A stretch of DNA of 64,000 nucleotides from Lewinellaceae bacterium (GTDB lineage Bacteria; Bacteroidota; Bacteroidia; Chitinophagales; Saprospiraceae). Under the pieces are notes generated by a model that was not told the origin of the DNA, made no database searches, and saw only the letters and a program-made list of their open reading frames with translations. Shown here piece by piece: positions 7,797-15,685 of the stretch. The DNA lies in assembly GCA_020636375.1 (NCBI GenBank), contig JACJXZ010000025.1, forward strand, positions 29,467 to 93,466, read 5' to 3'. The translations under genes and the position numbers were made by a program. Numbering within the stretch: position 1 is the first letter of the stretch; each line of letters starts with the position of its first letter.

Positions 7797-8114
7797 TGTT
7801 CAGAACGCGGTGTCTTCCCGCCTGCCTGGCAGTAATGGCAGGCAGGCTGTGCCGCAGGCCGGCAGGTTACTCAAACCGCACGCAGAGAAACGCGGAGATG
7901 GGCTACCCGTGTAAGGGCCTCGGCGTGAGCTCGGCCGAACGCTGGACAGCAGAAAGGGGAAAGCCGAGCGGAGTCGAGGCCGAGCGGAGTCGAGGCCTGG
8001 AGTGTCCAAACTCAGACGGGTAGCCCGGAGATACCACAAAGTATTCGCTGTCAAGCGAATACTCCGTGTTCCTCTGCGGTTCAAAACTTGGGGGCGGACA
8101 CCCATTTCTGAACA
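7797..8114. repeat. TGTTCAGAA-ended element, copy 1 (interrupted)
   Basis: The ends are TGTTCAGAA (7797-7805) and TTCTGAACA (8106-8114), each followed inward by GTGTC. The same unequal ends and interior (ACGCAGAGAAACGCGGA, CACAAAGTATTCGC hairpin, GTTCCTCTGCGG, GGCGGACAC) occur at 55661-55837. Copy 1 is longer because a second element (7900-8026) is inserted in it. It also holds a GCCTGCCTGGCAG/GGCAGGCAGGC hairpin near 7820-7852. Confidence 0.8.
7900..8026. mobile_element. MITE-like insertion with 11-bp inverted ends and 6-bp target duplication
   Basis: 127 bp bounded by GGGCTACCCGT (7900-7910) and ACGGGTAGCCC (8016-8026), perfect inverted repeats. GGAGAT lies immediately outside on both sides (7894-7899 and 8027-8032), as expected for a transposase-made target duplication. 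The interior contains a perfect tandem duplication of GCCGAGCGGAGTCGAG and no ORF of note. It interrupts the TGTTCAGAA-ended repeat. No transposase is encoded in the window, so it would be non-autonomous. Confidence 0.7.
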
Positions 8115-8138
8115 ACCTTCGGGAAGCCTGCCCTTTAT

Positions 8139-10856
8139 TTACTCGACGACGAACCGCACCACTTTCCGCTGCCTGCCTGCCGTCACCCGGAGGAAGTACA
8201 GGCCATAGGGCAATTCAAGTTCGTACTGGCGGGACAGCCGGCTTCCACTCGCCGTTTCCCGGCGCTGAAGCACCCGTCGGCCGGTGATGTCAACCACCTC
8301 AACCGCCAGCTCCCCATTGGCGGGCAGCCCGTCGACATCCAGTTGAAAGGCGCCCTCATTCGGGTTGGGAGATACCCGTGCGGCGAGCAATTCCACGCCC
8401 GGCGCGCCCACAGCGACCAACTCGTCGGCCGTATTGCCTTCCCAGATGCCACGCCCGAAAGTTGCGGCGTAAATCTTGTCCTCACCGGGCAGGATTTCCA
8501 GCTCGCTGACGATCACATTGGGCAACCCCTCGCTGTAGAGTTCCCATTCTTGCGTTCCGCCGTTGAGGTAGTACACCCCGATATCTGTACCGATATATAC
8601 ACTGTTGACCGGCGAGTTGGGATCCTGCACAATGCAGTTAACCGGAATGTTGGGCAGGTTGTAGGATATGTTTTGCCAGGTGTCGCCGCCGTCGTCCGAA
8701 CGATAAACCTTCCTGCCCTCCGAGAAGCCGCCCACCGATACCCATACCAGGTTGGGATCGTCGTCGTCGGCAGTGACATAGGTAAAGAAGAGCTCGTCGG
8801 GCAGCCCCTCGGTTATATTGTCCCAGCTGTTTCCTCCGTTGCGGGTGCGCCACATATAGCTGGGTTGCCCCAGAGATTGGTACAGGCGGTGCGCCAGGTA
8901 GATGTAGTCCTTGTCGGCCGGCGATACGGCAAAGCTGGAGGACGGCAGGGCCGGAACGGGAAAGTCGGAAATGCGCTGGAAAGAGCCGCCGCCATTTGTG
9001 GATTTGTACAGATTGGTATAGGCGACATAGAGTACGTCAGGGTTGCCGGGCTCGAGCATGAAGGGCGTCGTCCAGGCTTCGCGTTCGTTGTTGCCGGAAG
9101 GGATATTGCCACTGACCGAAAAAAAGCTGTTCCCTCCGTCATCGGACCCGACGATATTGCCGAATTGGGAGGATCCGTAGAGGATGTCCGGGTTTTCCGG
9201 GTGAATGAGGCCCTCCATGCCGTCGCCGCCGATGATGCCCGTCCAGTTCCCGCTTTTTTTCAGCCAGGTGGAATTGTCCTGGGTGCCGGCGATGAGGTCG
9301 CCGGGGGTGGCCCGGCTGAGGCCCAGGCGGTAGAAGGAGGTGATCTGCATGCCGCCGGCGATGTCTTCCCATTGAGTTTCGAAGAAATAGTTGTCTATAT
9401 TCTGTGCGGCATCTTCTGTGCCGAGGACGATCTCATCCGCCCGGCTGACGCCGCCGTCGTTACAGGCGTAGTACTTGCCGTCCAGCGGGTTGTAGGCGAG
9501 GAAGTGCTGGTCGGCGTGGATGCTTTGCCGGCCGCCGCCGCCCACCCAGTAAGAGGCAATGCGCCAGCTCTGGCCGCCGTCTTCCGAACCCCAGATGTTG
9601 ATGCCGCCGGTGTAAATGCGGTTGGGGTCTTCGGGGTGGACGAGGATGGTCAGGTCATAGGTTCCCTGGCCGCCGTTGCCGCCGCCGCCATACCAGTGCA
9701 GGATATTAGGGTCGGTCGAGCGCAATTCCCAGCTGCCGCCGGCGTCGGCAGTGCGGTAGAGGCCATAAAAATCGCGGTTCCGGCTGCAGGCCAGGGCGTA
9801 GACGTAGCTGGAGTTGGACGGGGAGATGGCCAGCTCAATGCGTTGCACCTGGTTGGTAGGAGGTATATTGGTGTTCAGCTCCGTCCAGTTCTGGCCGAAG
9901 TCGGTGGACTTCCAGATGCCGGCCGTGCCGGCATCGAGGTTGCGGACCCAGGCCGTGGAGGCGTACAATACGTCGGGGTCGGAGGGGTCTTGTTCGATGT
10001 CCCAGATCATTTCGCCGGAAATATTGGCCCAGGTATCCCCCCCGTCTTCGGAGGTGCGGATGCCAAACAGGCCGGCGGCGACGAGGCGCCGGCCGTCTTC
10101 GGGATGGACAAAGACCCGTCGGGTGAGGGAGCCGTCCCTTCCGGTTTGGTCGAATGTCAGGCCGGTGGGCTGCCAGCTCTGGCCGCCGTTGGTGGTTTTG
10201 TAGACGCCCATGCCGTAATGGGTGTGGCGCTTGCGGTCGTCGAGGTCGAGGCCGGCGCCGATGTAGGCGTAGTCGCCAACCGATACGTATAGCTCATCCG
10301 GGTTATTGGGGTTGACGGCGATGTCGCTGATGCGCAGGATCGGCAGGCCATTGTCGAGCGGCATCCAGCTTTGGCCGCTGTTCGTAGTTTTCCAGATACC
10401 GCCCTGGGCCACGCCCACCCAAAAGGTATTGGCGTCGGTGGGGTGGAAGGTGATGCAGTTGATGCGGCCCATGCCGCGGATGATGTATTCGGTGACGATG
10501 GTGGCGTAGTCTTCCGGCCCGGCCGGCATCCACCCCGGGCTGCGCCCGGCGACGCCGGCCTGCTCGCGGGCCACCTTTTCGGCGGCCGCCCGGAAGAGGG
10601 GCTCCTGGTTGCCGAAGCTGCCGTCTTCATTGGCCCGGACGGTTTGTTCGTGCAGCCATCGGGCGTACCACTTCCATCCTTTTTCCTGCGAAAGGTCACG
10701 TTGTGCTGCCCAGTTGTCAAAGGCGGCTTCCAGGTGTTGGATTTTCAGGGGTTCGCCTTGTTGGCGGGCAGGAGTGTCGAGAAAATCCTGAGCGAAAGTG
10801 TTGGCGGCGAGGCTGAAAAAGAAAAGCGCTACTAATCCGGATAAGTGTTTTTTCAT
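8139..10856 (-). CDS. T9SS-exported sortilin/BNR-type beta-propeller protein
   Basis: About 905 residues from the ATG at 10854-10856 (MKKHLSGLVALFFF). The order is: signal peptide (to about 22), helical N-terminal segment (25-110), then many propeller repeats with Asp-box-like signatures: WKTTNSGQSW, YKTTNGGQSW, SEDGGDTW, STDFGQNW, SEDGGQSW, RNGGNSW, SDDGGDTW. This fold is shared by sialidases, sortilins and photosystem assembly factors, and no catalytic set is evident. The last 80 residues (from SPNPNEGAFQL, with VVDITGRRV and YFLRVTAGRQRKVVRFVVE) form a type A T9SS sorting domain, so the protein is secreted through the outer membrane and probably attached to the surface. It stands alone, with the repeat nest downstream. 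Substrate or partner is unknown; adhesion or glycan binding is possible. Confidence 0.9.
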   Translation of the reverse strand: MKKHLSGLVALFFFSLAANTFAQDFLDTPARQQGEPLKIQHLEAAFDNWAAQRDLSQEKGWKWYARWLHEQTVRANEDGSFGNQEPLFRAAAEKVAREQAGVAGRSPGWMPAGPEDYATIVTEYIIRGMGRINCITFHPTDANTFWVGVAQGGIWKTTNSGQSWMPLDNGLPILRISDIAVNPNNPDELYVSVGDYAYIGAGLDLDDRKRHTHYGMGVYKTTNGGQSWQPTGLTFDQTGRDGSLTRRVFVHPEDGRRLVAAGLFGIRTSEDGGDTWANISGEMIWDIEQDPSDPDVLYASTAWVRNLDAGTAGIWKSTDFGQNWTELNTNIPPTNQVQRIELAISPSNSSYVYALACSRNRDFYGLYRTADAGGSWELRSTDPNILHWYGGGGNGGQGTYDLTILVHPEDPNRIYTGGINIWGSEDGGQSWRIASYWVGGGGRQSIHADQHFLAYNPLDGKYYACNDGGVSRADEIVLGTEDAAQNIDNYFFETQWEDIAGGMQITSFYRLGLSRATPGDLIAGTQDNSTWLKKSGNWTGIIGGDGMEGLIHPENPDILYGSSQFGNIVGSDDGGNSFFSVSGNIPSGNNEREAWTTPFMLEPGNPDVLYVAYTNLYKSTNGGGSFQRISDFPVPALPSSSFAVSPADKDYIYLAHRLYQSLGQPSYMWRTRNGGNSWDNITEGLPDELFFTYVTADDDDPNLVWVSVGGFSEGRKVYRSDDGGDTWQNISYNLPNIPVNCIVQDPNSPVNSVYIGTDIGVYYLNGGTQEWELYSEGLPNVIVSELEILPGEDKIYAATFGRGIWEGNTADELVAVGAPGVELLAARVSPNPNEGAFQLDVDGLPANGELAVEVVDITGRRVLQRRETASGSRLSRQYELELPYGLYFLRVTAGRQRKVVRFVVE

Positions 10857-10939
10857 GGAGTGTTTTTTTGAGCGAAAATAAGGCATTTACAATGCCAAAA
10901 CATGGTGTGAGGAACGAGCTTTGGACAGTGAACGACAGA

Positions 10940-11584
10940 TCAATCGAATGTTTCCAGAGCTTCGAACAGCTCGTCCAGCTCGTCGAAAGATTTGAAGCCC
11001 ACTTTTTCCTCGGCGCCGCCCCGTACGTTGATGCCGTAGGGTTGCAATATATCCAGGGCCTCTTCCAGGGTTTCGGCATTGAAGTCGAGGCTGATCAGGA
11101 TGGGATAGTCCCGGCACAGGCCCTGCAGGTATTCCAGCGGGGGGCCGGTGAGGCTGTCCCAGCCGATCCCGTTTTTATCGAAGTTGAGGAGGAAGGCTTC
11201 CACGTAGGGCGCCATTGCCGGCCAGCCGGCAGTTGCCTCTTTCAGCCTGCCTGCTTCTTCGACGACGACTTCGAGCAGGATGGGCGCCTCGTTGTCGTGG
11301 AGGGCTTTCAGCGTGTCGAGGCCAGAGAACTGCCCAAGCTGGACCCCGTCGAGTTCCAGGAGGTCGGCCGCCGACAGAATCTCTTCCGGAGGCTGCAGCC
11401 CGAACTCGCCGATGATCTTCACGCCGTCAACCCATTCCTTAATAGCCTGCATCGCCTGGGGCTGGATATAGGCCCCGGAGCCGGCGTCGAAATTGAAGCC
11501 GAGCCATTCGATTTCCCAGGCGGCAAAATAGCGGGCGTCGGTCAGGTTGGTCACCGAGCTTGCTTTTACTTTTGTCTTCAGCAT
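10940..11584 (-). CDS. TrpF-like (phosphoribosylanthranilate isomerase family) protein lacking both catalytic residues
   Basis: 214 residues from the ATG at 11582-11584. The start KVKASSVTNLTDARYFA and GFNF align with the TrpF opening K-I-C-G-I-T-N-L-x-D-A and GFVF, and the end ETLEEALDILQPYGINV aligns with the TrpF segment before the last (beta-alpha)8 helices. However, the catalytic Cys is replaced (Ser by alignment), the general-acid Asp of the ILLD strand reads LLN, and the phosphate-binding GG and SSG loops are altered (SLDFN, RGGAEE). Thus it has the barrel but probably not the isomerase reaction of tryptophan synthesis. No other trp gene is near. It is divergent from the alkyltransferase-like gene at 11707. 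Pseudoenzyme or new activity are both possible. Confidence 0.7.
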   Translation of the reverse strand: MLKTKVKASSVTNLTDARYFAAWEIEWLGFNFDAGSGAYIQPQAMQAIKEWVDGVKIIGEFGLQPPEEILSAADLLELDGVQLGQFSGLDTLKALHDNEAPILLEVVVEEAGRLKEATAGWPAMAPYVEAFLLNFDKNGIGWDSLTGPPLEYLQGLCRDYPILISLDFNAETLEEALDILQPYGINVRGGAEEKVGFKSFDELDELFEALETFD

Positions 11585-11706
11585 AAACCAAATGTTGTAT
11601 CGAATTGTCCTATTTTGTGTGCCGGGCACACCTGCCTGAAAGGCATGGCACAAACAGGCAGCGGGCAATAATCAGCAGAATAAACCGCGCAAAATTAAAC
11701 AATAAA

Positions 11707-12051
11707 ATGCCGGAACCCACGTATTATGACCTGGTTTATGCCGTGGTACGGCACATCCCCCGGGGCCGGGTAAGCACCTACGGCGCAATAGCGGATTTCC
11801 TGGCGCTCGGCTCCGCCCGCATGGTAGGCTGGGCGCTGAACAAGAGCTTCAGCAATGACGGCGTGCCGGCCCACCGGGTCGTCAACCGGAAGGGCGAGCT
11901 CAGCGGCCGCAACCACTGGCCCCGGCCGACGATGATGCAGGAACTGCTGGAACAGGAGGGGGTAGCAATCGAGGACAACCGGGTGCGGGAGTTCGGCCAG
12001 TTGTTCTGGCACCCGGCGGAAGAGCTGGGAGAGGACTTTGAGCCATTTTAG
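11707..12051 (+). CDS. alkyltransferase-like (ATL) DNA-binding protein, MGMT family without the active Cys
   Basis: 114 residues from the ATG at 11707. It matches the C-terminal DNA-binding domain of O6-alkylguanine-DNA alkyltransferase: YDLVYAVVRHIPRGRVSTYGAIA, then GSARMVGWAL, then the active-site strand. There the usual PCHR reads PAHRVVN, so the alkyl-acceptor Cys is Ala. ATL proteins bind O6-alkylguanine lesions, flip the base and hand the site to nucleotide excision repair instead of repairing it directly. The size (about 100-120 residues) and the Arg finger region (GSARM) fit. It is monocistronic, divergent from the TrpF-like gene; the longer upstream in-frame extension is not used because homology starts at MPEPTYYDL. 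Confidence 0.9.
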   Translation: MPEPTYYDLVYAVVRHIPRGRVSTYGAIADFLALGSARMVGWALNKSFSNDGVPAHRVVNRKGELSGRNHWPRPTMMQELLEQEGVAIEDNRVREFGQLFWHPAEELGEDFEPF

Positions 12052-12091
12052 GCCTAATAATGACATCCAGTTGAAATAACCTAACTCTTTT

Positions 12092-12529
12092 ATGATGAAA
12101 ATGAAAATCCTTGTCCCTTTCCTGGCCATGATGGCCATTGCAACGGCGACCCTCGCCCAACCCTCCCCCATTGGCGTATGGAAAACCATTGACGACGAAA
12201 CCGGAGAGGCCAAATCCCATGTGGAGATTTATGAAAAGGGCGGCAAGCTCTACGGCAAGATCGCCAGGCTGTTGATCTCCGCGCCGGATAAGATCTGTGA
12301 AGAATGCCCCGGCAAAAAGAAGGGCAAGCCCCTGATGGGCATGCACGTCATCGAGGGCCTGGAGCCGCATAAGGATTACTGGAAAAGCGGAACCATCATG
12401 GATCCGGAGAACGGCAACGAGTACGGCTGCAGCATCTGGTTTGAAAACGGCAACGCCGACGAGCTGAAAGTCCGCGGCAAACACTGGACGGGCCTCTACC
12501 GGACGCAGACGTGGTACCGGGTGCAGTGA
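12092..12529 (+). CDS. DUF2147 exported protein
   Basis: 145 residues. Signal peptide MKILVPFLAMMAIATATLAQ, then a lipocalin-like DUF2147 domain: GVWKTIDDETGEAKSHVEIYE, the Cys pair in DKICEECPGKKKGKPLMG, the conserved W/G segment DYWKSGTIMDPENGNEYGC, and the end WTGLYRTQTWYRV. In other bacteria DUF2147 proteins are periplasmic or outer-membrane-facing small beta-barrels of unknown function. It follows the ATL gene by 40 bp on the same strand and could be co-transcribed, though the functions look unrelated. The 288 bp after it (12530-12817) contain no gene; only an AT-rich stretch and a short T run near 12730 were noted. Confidence 0.88.
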   Translation: MMKMKILVPFLAMMAIATATLAQPSPIGVWKTIDDETGEAKSHVEIYEKGGKLYGKIARLLISAPDKICEECPGKKKGKPLMGMHVIEGLEPHKDYWKSGTIMDPENGNEYGCSIWFENGNADELKVRGKHWTGLYRTQTWYRVQ

Positions 12530-12817
12530 ATGGGGATCTAAAATCGGGCAAGGGGTACAAAAAGGAATCGCGCCCTACAGAGCCGGGTAAAGGTGTGAAT
12601 AGCTGGGTGCAGATGGAGACCCATAGAAATATACAGAAACAGCGGGGTGCCGTTACGCCTTTACACAACTATGCCCAAACGGCGAAAGCTGCGAAATTTT
12701 TCTCCTTCCCATGCTGGAATTCCGGGAATTTTTTTTAAAAGCCAGGGCAATAAGCCCCCCGCGTTTAAAGTTTTATAGGTGAATTTTCAAGGTAATTAGC
12801 TAACCAAAATCCACTGT

Positions 12818-13054
12818 ATGAAGCAAAAGTTTACACCGAACGATCTCATTCAATACCTCTACCACGAGGTAAGCGCTACAGAACGCCTGGCGATGGACGA
12901 GGCGCTGTGCGAAAGCCCGGGGCTCAGGGAGGAATACAAGAGCCTCCAGCAGGCATACCAGCAGTTGCCCAGGGTCGCCTTCCGGCCCTCTTCGCGCACG
13001 ATCCAGGACATTCTGAAGTACAGCGAAAGAACTGCCCTCGAGAAGCACGCCTGA
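12818..13054 (+). CDS. small acidic protein resembling the N-terminal part of anti-sigma factors
   Basis: 78 residues, soluble, no signal or membrane segment. The opening NDLIQYLYHEVSATERLAMD with a following helix resembles the cytoplasmic helical N-terminus of Bacteroidota anti-sigma proteins (compare 60217-60606), but the zinc motif and membrane anchor are absent. The last 25 residues are basic and Ser/Arg-rich (FRPSSRTIQDILKYSERTA). It is followed by a strong terminator at 13074-13112, so it is a single-gene transcript just upstream of recA. Function unknown; a regulator acting by protein contact is a reasonable guess. Short length lowers certainty. Confidence 0.65.
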   Translation: MKQKFTPNDLIQYLYHEVSATERLAMDEALCESPGLREEYKSLQQAYQQLPRVAFRPSSRTIQDILKYSERTALEKHA

Positions 13055-13073
13055 TTTAAACCGTGCTTTTTGA

Positions 13074-13112
13074 AAAGCCCCTGGCAAAAGCTTTGCCAGG
13101 GGCTTTCTTTTT
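13074..13112 (+). terminator. rho-independent terminator upstream of recA
   Basis: AAAGCCCCTGGC and GCCAGGGGCTTT form a 12-bp stem around AAAAGCTTT, followed by CTTTTT. It closes the small gene at 12818-13054 and insulates recA. Confidence 0.85.
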
Positions 13113-13153
13113 GCGTATTTTACTCCGGAGATTGACAAATTGTGGCTGGAAAC

Positions 13154-13184
13154 TTGTTTTAATCAAACAATTAATTTAAATTTG
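13154..13184 (+). promoter_or_regulatory. recA promoter of the Bacteroidota type
   Basis: TTG at 13154-13156, a 20-bp spacer and TAAATTTG at 13177-13184 match TTG-N20-TAnnTTTG exactly. It lies 40 bp before the recA ATG. No E. coli-type LexA box was recognised. Confidence 0.75.
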
Positions 13185-13223
13185 TATCTCTGTTAAACAA
13201 AAAGTTGAACAAAAGCACCTCAA

Positions 13224-14306
13224 ATGTCCGATACCAACAAACAAGACCGGGAAGCGAAACTGAAAGCGCTTCAACTGACCGTCGACCGGCTCGAAAAAAC
13301 CTACGGCAAAGGCACCATCATGCGGCTGGGGGATGACAGCGTGGTCGAAGTGGATTCCATTCCTACCGGCTCCCTGAGCCTCGACATCGCCCTGGGCGTC
13401 AACGGCCTGCCCCGCGGGAGGGTAGTCGAAATCTACGGGCCGGAATCTTCCGGTAAGACCACCCTGGCCATCCACGCCATCGCCGAATGCCAGAAACAGG
13501 GCGGCATCGCCGCCTTCATCGACGCAGAACATGCCTTTGACCGCGCCTATGCCAAATCCCTGGGGGTCGACACGGAGAACCTGCTCATATCCCAGCCCGA
13601 CAACGGCGAGCAGGCCCTGGAAATCACGGAAAACCTGATCCGCTCCGGCGCCATCGACATCATCGTTATCGACTCGGTGGCCGCCCTGGTACCCCGCTCC
13701 GAGATCGAGGGCGAGATGGGCGATTCCAAGATGGGCCTTCAGGCCCGCCTCATGTCACAGGCGATGCGTAAGCTGACCGGCACTATCGGCCGGACGGGCT
13801 GCTGCTGTATTTTCATCAACCAGCTGAGGGAAAAGATCGGCGTGATGTTCGGCAACCCGGAAACGACTACAGGGGGTAACGCTCTGAAGTTCTACGCTTC
13901 CATGCGCCTCGACATTCGCCGCTCCGGCTCCGCCATCAAAGATAAAGAGGGTAATGTGGTCGGCAACCACGTCAAGGTCAAAGTGGTCAAAAACAAACTC
14001 GCGCCCCCCTTCCGCGTAGCGGAGTTCGATATTATGTTCGGCGAGGGCATCTCCAAAACCGGGGAAATTGTCGACCTGGGCGTCGACCACGACATCATCC
14101 AGAAAAGCGGCGCCTGGTACAGCTATGAAGATGCCAAGATCGCCCAGGGCCGCGAAGCCGCCAAGCAGTTCCTGATGGACAATCCGGAAGTGGCCTTAGA
14201 GATCGAAAAGAAGATCAAAGCCAAAATCCTCGGCCTGCCGCTGAAAGAGGAAGGCAAGGATAACGGCAAGGCCAGGAAAGGAGAAAAAGAAGAGGCGAAG
14301 TCCTAA
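13224..14306 (+). CDS. recA: recombinase RecA
   Basis: 360 residues, the usual length. The core starts with LKALQLTVDRLEKTYGKGTI; the Walker A motif is GPESSGKTT (about residue 73), the catalytic Glu region is AFIDAEHAFD, Walker B is IDIIVIDSVAAL, and the DNA-binding L2 loop is flanked by FINQLREKIGVMFG and TTGGNALKFYAS. RecA forms filaments on single-stranded DNA, catalyses strand exchange and triggers the SOS response. The C-terminal tail is Lys/Glu-rich, as is common. It has its own promoter (13154-13184). Its stop codon is followed after 10 bp by the TATAC-ended repeat and two further palindromic elements, which could act in 3'-end formation. Confidence 0.98.
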   Translation: MSDTNKQDREAKLKALQLTVDRLEKTYGKGTIMRLGDDSVVEVDSIPTGSLSLDIALGVNGLPRGRVVEIYGPESSGKTTLAIHAIAECQKQGGIAAFIDAEHAFDRAYAKSLGVDTENLLISQPDNGEQALEITENLIRSGAIDIIVIDSVAALVPRSEIEGEMGDSKMGLQARLMSQAMRKLTGTIGRTGCCCIFINQLREKIGVMFGNPETTTGGNALKFYASMRLDIRRSGSAIKDKEGNVVGNHVKVKVVKNKLAPPFRVAEFDIMFGEGISKTGEIVDLGVDHDIIQKSGAWYSYEDAKIAQGREAAKQFLMDNPEVALEIEKKIKAKILGLPLKEEGKDNGKARKGEKEEAKS

Positions 14307-14316
14307 AGTACTCTGT

Positions 14317-14431
14317 TATACTCCGCTGCAATAGGCTGCAATAGGTTTTGTGCATTTATGGGAGGATTTCCCCTTTAGGGGATTAAGGGGCGGGGAGAGC
14401 AAATGCACAAAACCTATTGCCGTTAAGTATA
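14317..14431. repeat. TATAC-ended palindromic repeat, copy 2
   Basis: 115 bp from TATAC (14317-14321) to GTATA (14427-14431). It has the same arms as 2298-2402 (GCAATAGGTTTTGTGCATTT and its exact complement) and the same central CCCCTTTAGGGG in the same orientation. The two outermost ends are exchanged relative to copy 1, and 10 bp (CTGCAATAGG) are duplicated in the left arm. Confidence 0.8.
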
Positions 14432-14432
14432 A

Positions 14433-14630
14433 TTAAGTAAATTATCGTTTCTGGGCGATGAATTTTCGTTCTGATCGAGGAGCGCCCGCCCGCCTGCTGT
14501 GCCACCGGCCGGCAGGGAGTCTGATAGCCAAAGCTATCAAGGCGAGGACGCGACAGTTTACCCCGTACACGGAGTGTCGGGGAAGAGCAGGGCGAAAAGG
14601 CACGGCCAGAAGCATAAGATATTTAATTAA
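14433..14630. repeat. long imperfect palindrome with TAGC..GCTA core (element F)
   Basis: 198 bp. The ends TTAAGTAAATTATC and the complement of GATATTTAATTAA pair imperfectly. Inner pairing continues through TTTCTGG and TTTTCG. The core is GATAGCCAAAGCTATC. Two extra hairpins are embedded: GCCTGCTGTGCC/GGCCGGCAGG and CCCCGTACACGGAGTGTCGGGG. It abuts copy 2 of the TATAC repeat. Confidence 0.65.
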
Positions 14631-14637
14631 CAGAGTA

Positions 14638-14829
14638 CTAAGGGGCCGGAGAAAAATAAGTTCCTCATTTCAGGCTAGAGATTTCGTCGCTGAACAAGGC
14701 GCGAAGAACGCGCATAGCCTAGCTACGCAAGTGATAGCCTGCCCCGTACCCGCAGGGTCGGGGAGCAACGCAGTGCAGCGGCGAAAGATCAGCATCAAAT
14801 GGGGAAGTTATTCTTCTCCGGGCCCTAAG
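14638..14829. repeat. long imperfect palindrome with TAGC..GCTA core (element E)
   Basis: 192 bp. CTAAGGGGCCGGAGAAAAAT at 14638-14657 pairs with the complement of the right end (GAATAACTTC region to GGCCCTAAG at 14821-14829), and the match runs on for about 60 bp inward. The core is GCATAGCCTAGCTACGC. An inserted CCCCGTACCCGCAGGGTCGGGG hairpin resembles the one in the neighbouring element. Apparent reading frames across it are not genes. Confidence 0.7.
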
Positions 14830-14935
14830 TTTCGATATGCAGGCCGGTTAAGAAAGTTGCACGGGTTTTTACCCGGAAGCACGATATTATTTGAGCATTG
14901 GTACTTATCCAACCGGGATTCATGGAACGACGCAG

Positions 14936-15562
14936 CTACCTCACCCTCCCGGCCTCTTCCGGCTTTCGCTCCCACCGGAAAGTTTCGATCATATGCAGGA
15001 TGTCTTCCTCTACGAATTCGTAAATGGGCGCTAAGGAATCAGGGCGGGCCTGGGTATTGAAATACAGGGCGCCCCGGAGAAAGTTGTCGGTGCTGTCGGT
15101 GAGGTAGAACTGAAAAGGCGAAGCGGCCGGCCCTTCGATGACAAAAGCAAACCCGCTTACGTTGCCCTCCTTTTTTATCGGTATTTCCTGGATATAGTTG
15201 GCTTTTTTGTTGTGCCATTCCACCAGCTCGAACGCGTCGTTTTTCAACTTGTCAAAAGAATTCTCCCCGGTTATGGGGTAATAGCTGCAATGAATGCGGC
15301 TGTCGAAGGCCGGCATGAAAACATCGAACCAGCAGGGATGGGCAGGTTTTTTGTCGAAGAAGAGCGTATCCTGCTGGATTTCGGCATAGGCCGGGTATTC
15401 AAAAGTGAAACTGCAGTAATCAGCATCGAACTGGCGGTAGCCTCGCTCCGGATATTCTACTTTGGGGAAAGCCCGCGGTTTGGGTGTGTAAGAGGGCCCT
15501 TCGCCACAAGAGGCCGACAAGAGAAGGAAGAGCATCAGAATGGGGAAGTATTTTATCTTCAT
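14936..15562 (-). CDS. gldD: gliding motility lipoprotein GldD
   Basis: 208 residues. Lipoprotein signal peptide with lipobox SASC (Cys19). The mature protein begins with the GldD-type YTPKPRAFPKVEYPE and the aromatic YRQFDADYCSFTFEYP, and ends with the conserved FYLTDSTDNFLRGALYFN region and a C-terminal helix. GldD is required for gliding and T9SS-dependent secretion in Flavobacterium johnsoniae; its exact biochemical job is unresolved. In Bacteroidota it usually follows gldE, as here (gldE at 15854-17278, same strand). The 291-bp gap between them is unusual and holds an inverted repeat. A short CGGGTTTTTACCCG hairpin lies past the stop at 14862-14875, without a T run. Confidence 0.9.
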   Translation of the reverse strand: MKIKYFPILMLFLLLSASCGEGPSYTPKPRAFPKVEYPERGYRQFDADYCSFTFEYPAYAEIQQDTLFFDKKPAHPCWFDVFMPAFDSRIHCSYYPITGENSFDKLKNDAFELVEWHNKKANYIQEIPIKKEGNVSGFAFVIEGPAASPFQFYLTDSTDNFLRGALYFNTQARPDSLAPIYEFVEEDILHMIETFRWERKPEEAGRVR

Positions 15563-15685
15563 GTCATTTTTGGTTCAGAGGTAATGTAACTGCAAAACAA
15601 CTGCCTGTGCCCTGGTTTTGCCAATAACGGGCGCGATTCCTTTTTGTACCCCTTGCTCGGTTTTAGGCCCGTCCGTCCGGCCGGG

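Noticed and set aside
7790..8287. Several short open frames in the repeat nest
   Set aside because: They overlap inverted-repeat elements on both strands and match no protein pattern.
8343..10292. Long open frame antisense to the T9SS propeller gene
   Set aside because: The product is low-complexity and Val/Gly/Ala-rich, typical of the complement of a GC-rich gene; the other strand has recognisable domains.
14458..15060. Open frame across the repeat nest after recA
   Set aside because: It runs through two palindromic elements and into the end of gldD on the opposite strand; the composition is Arg/Pro-rich and non-protein-like.
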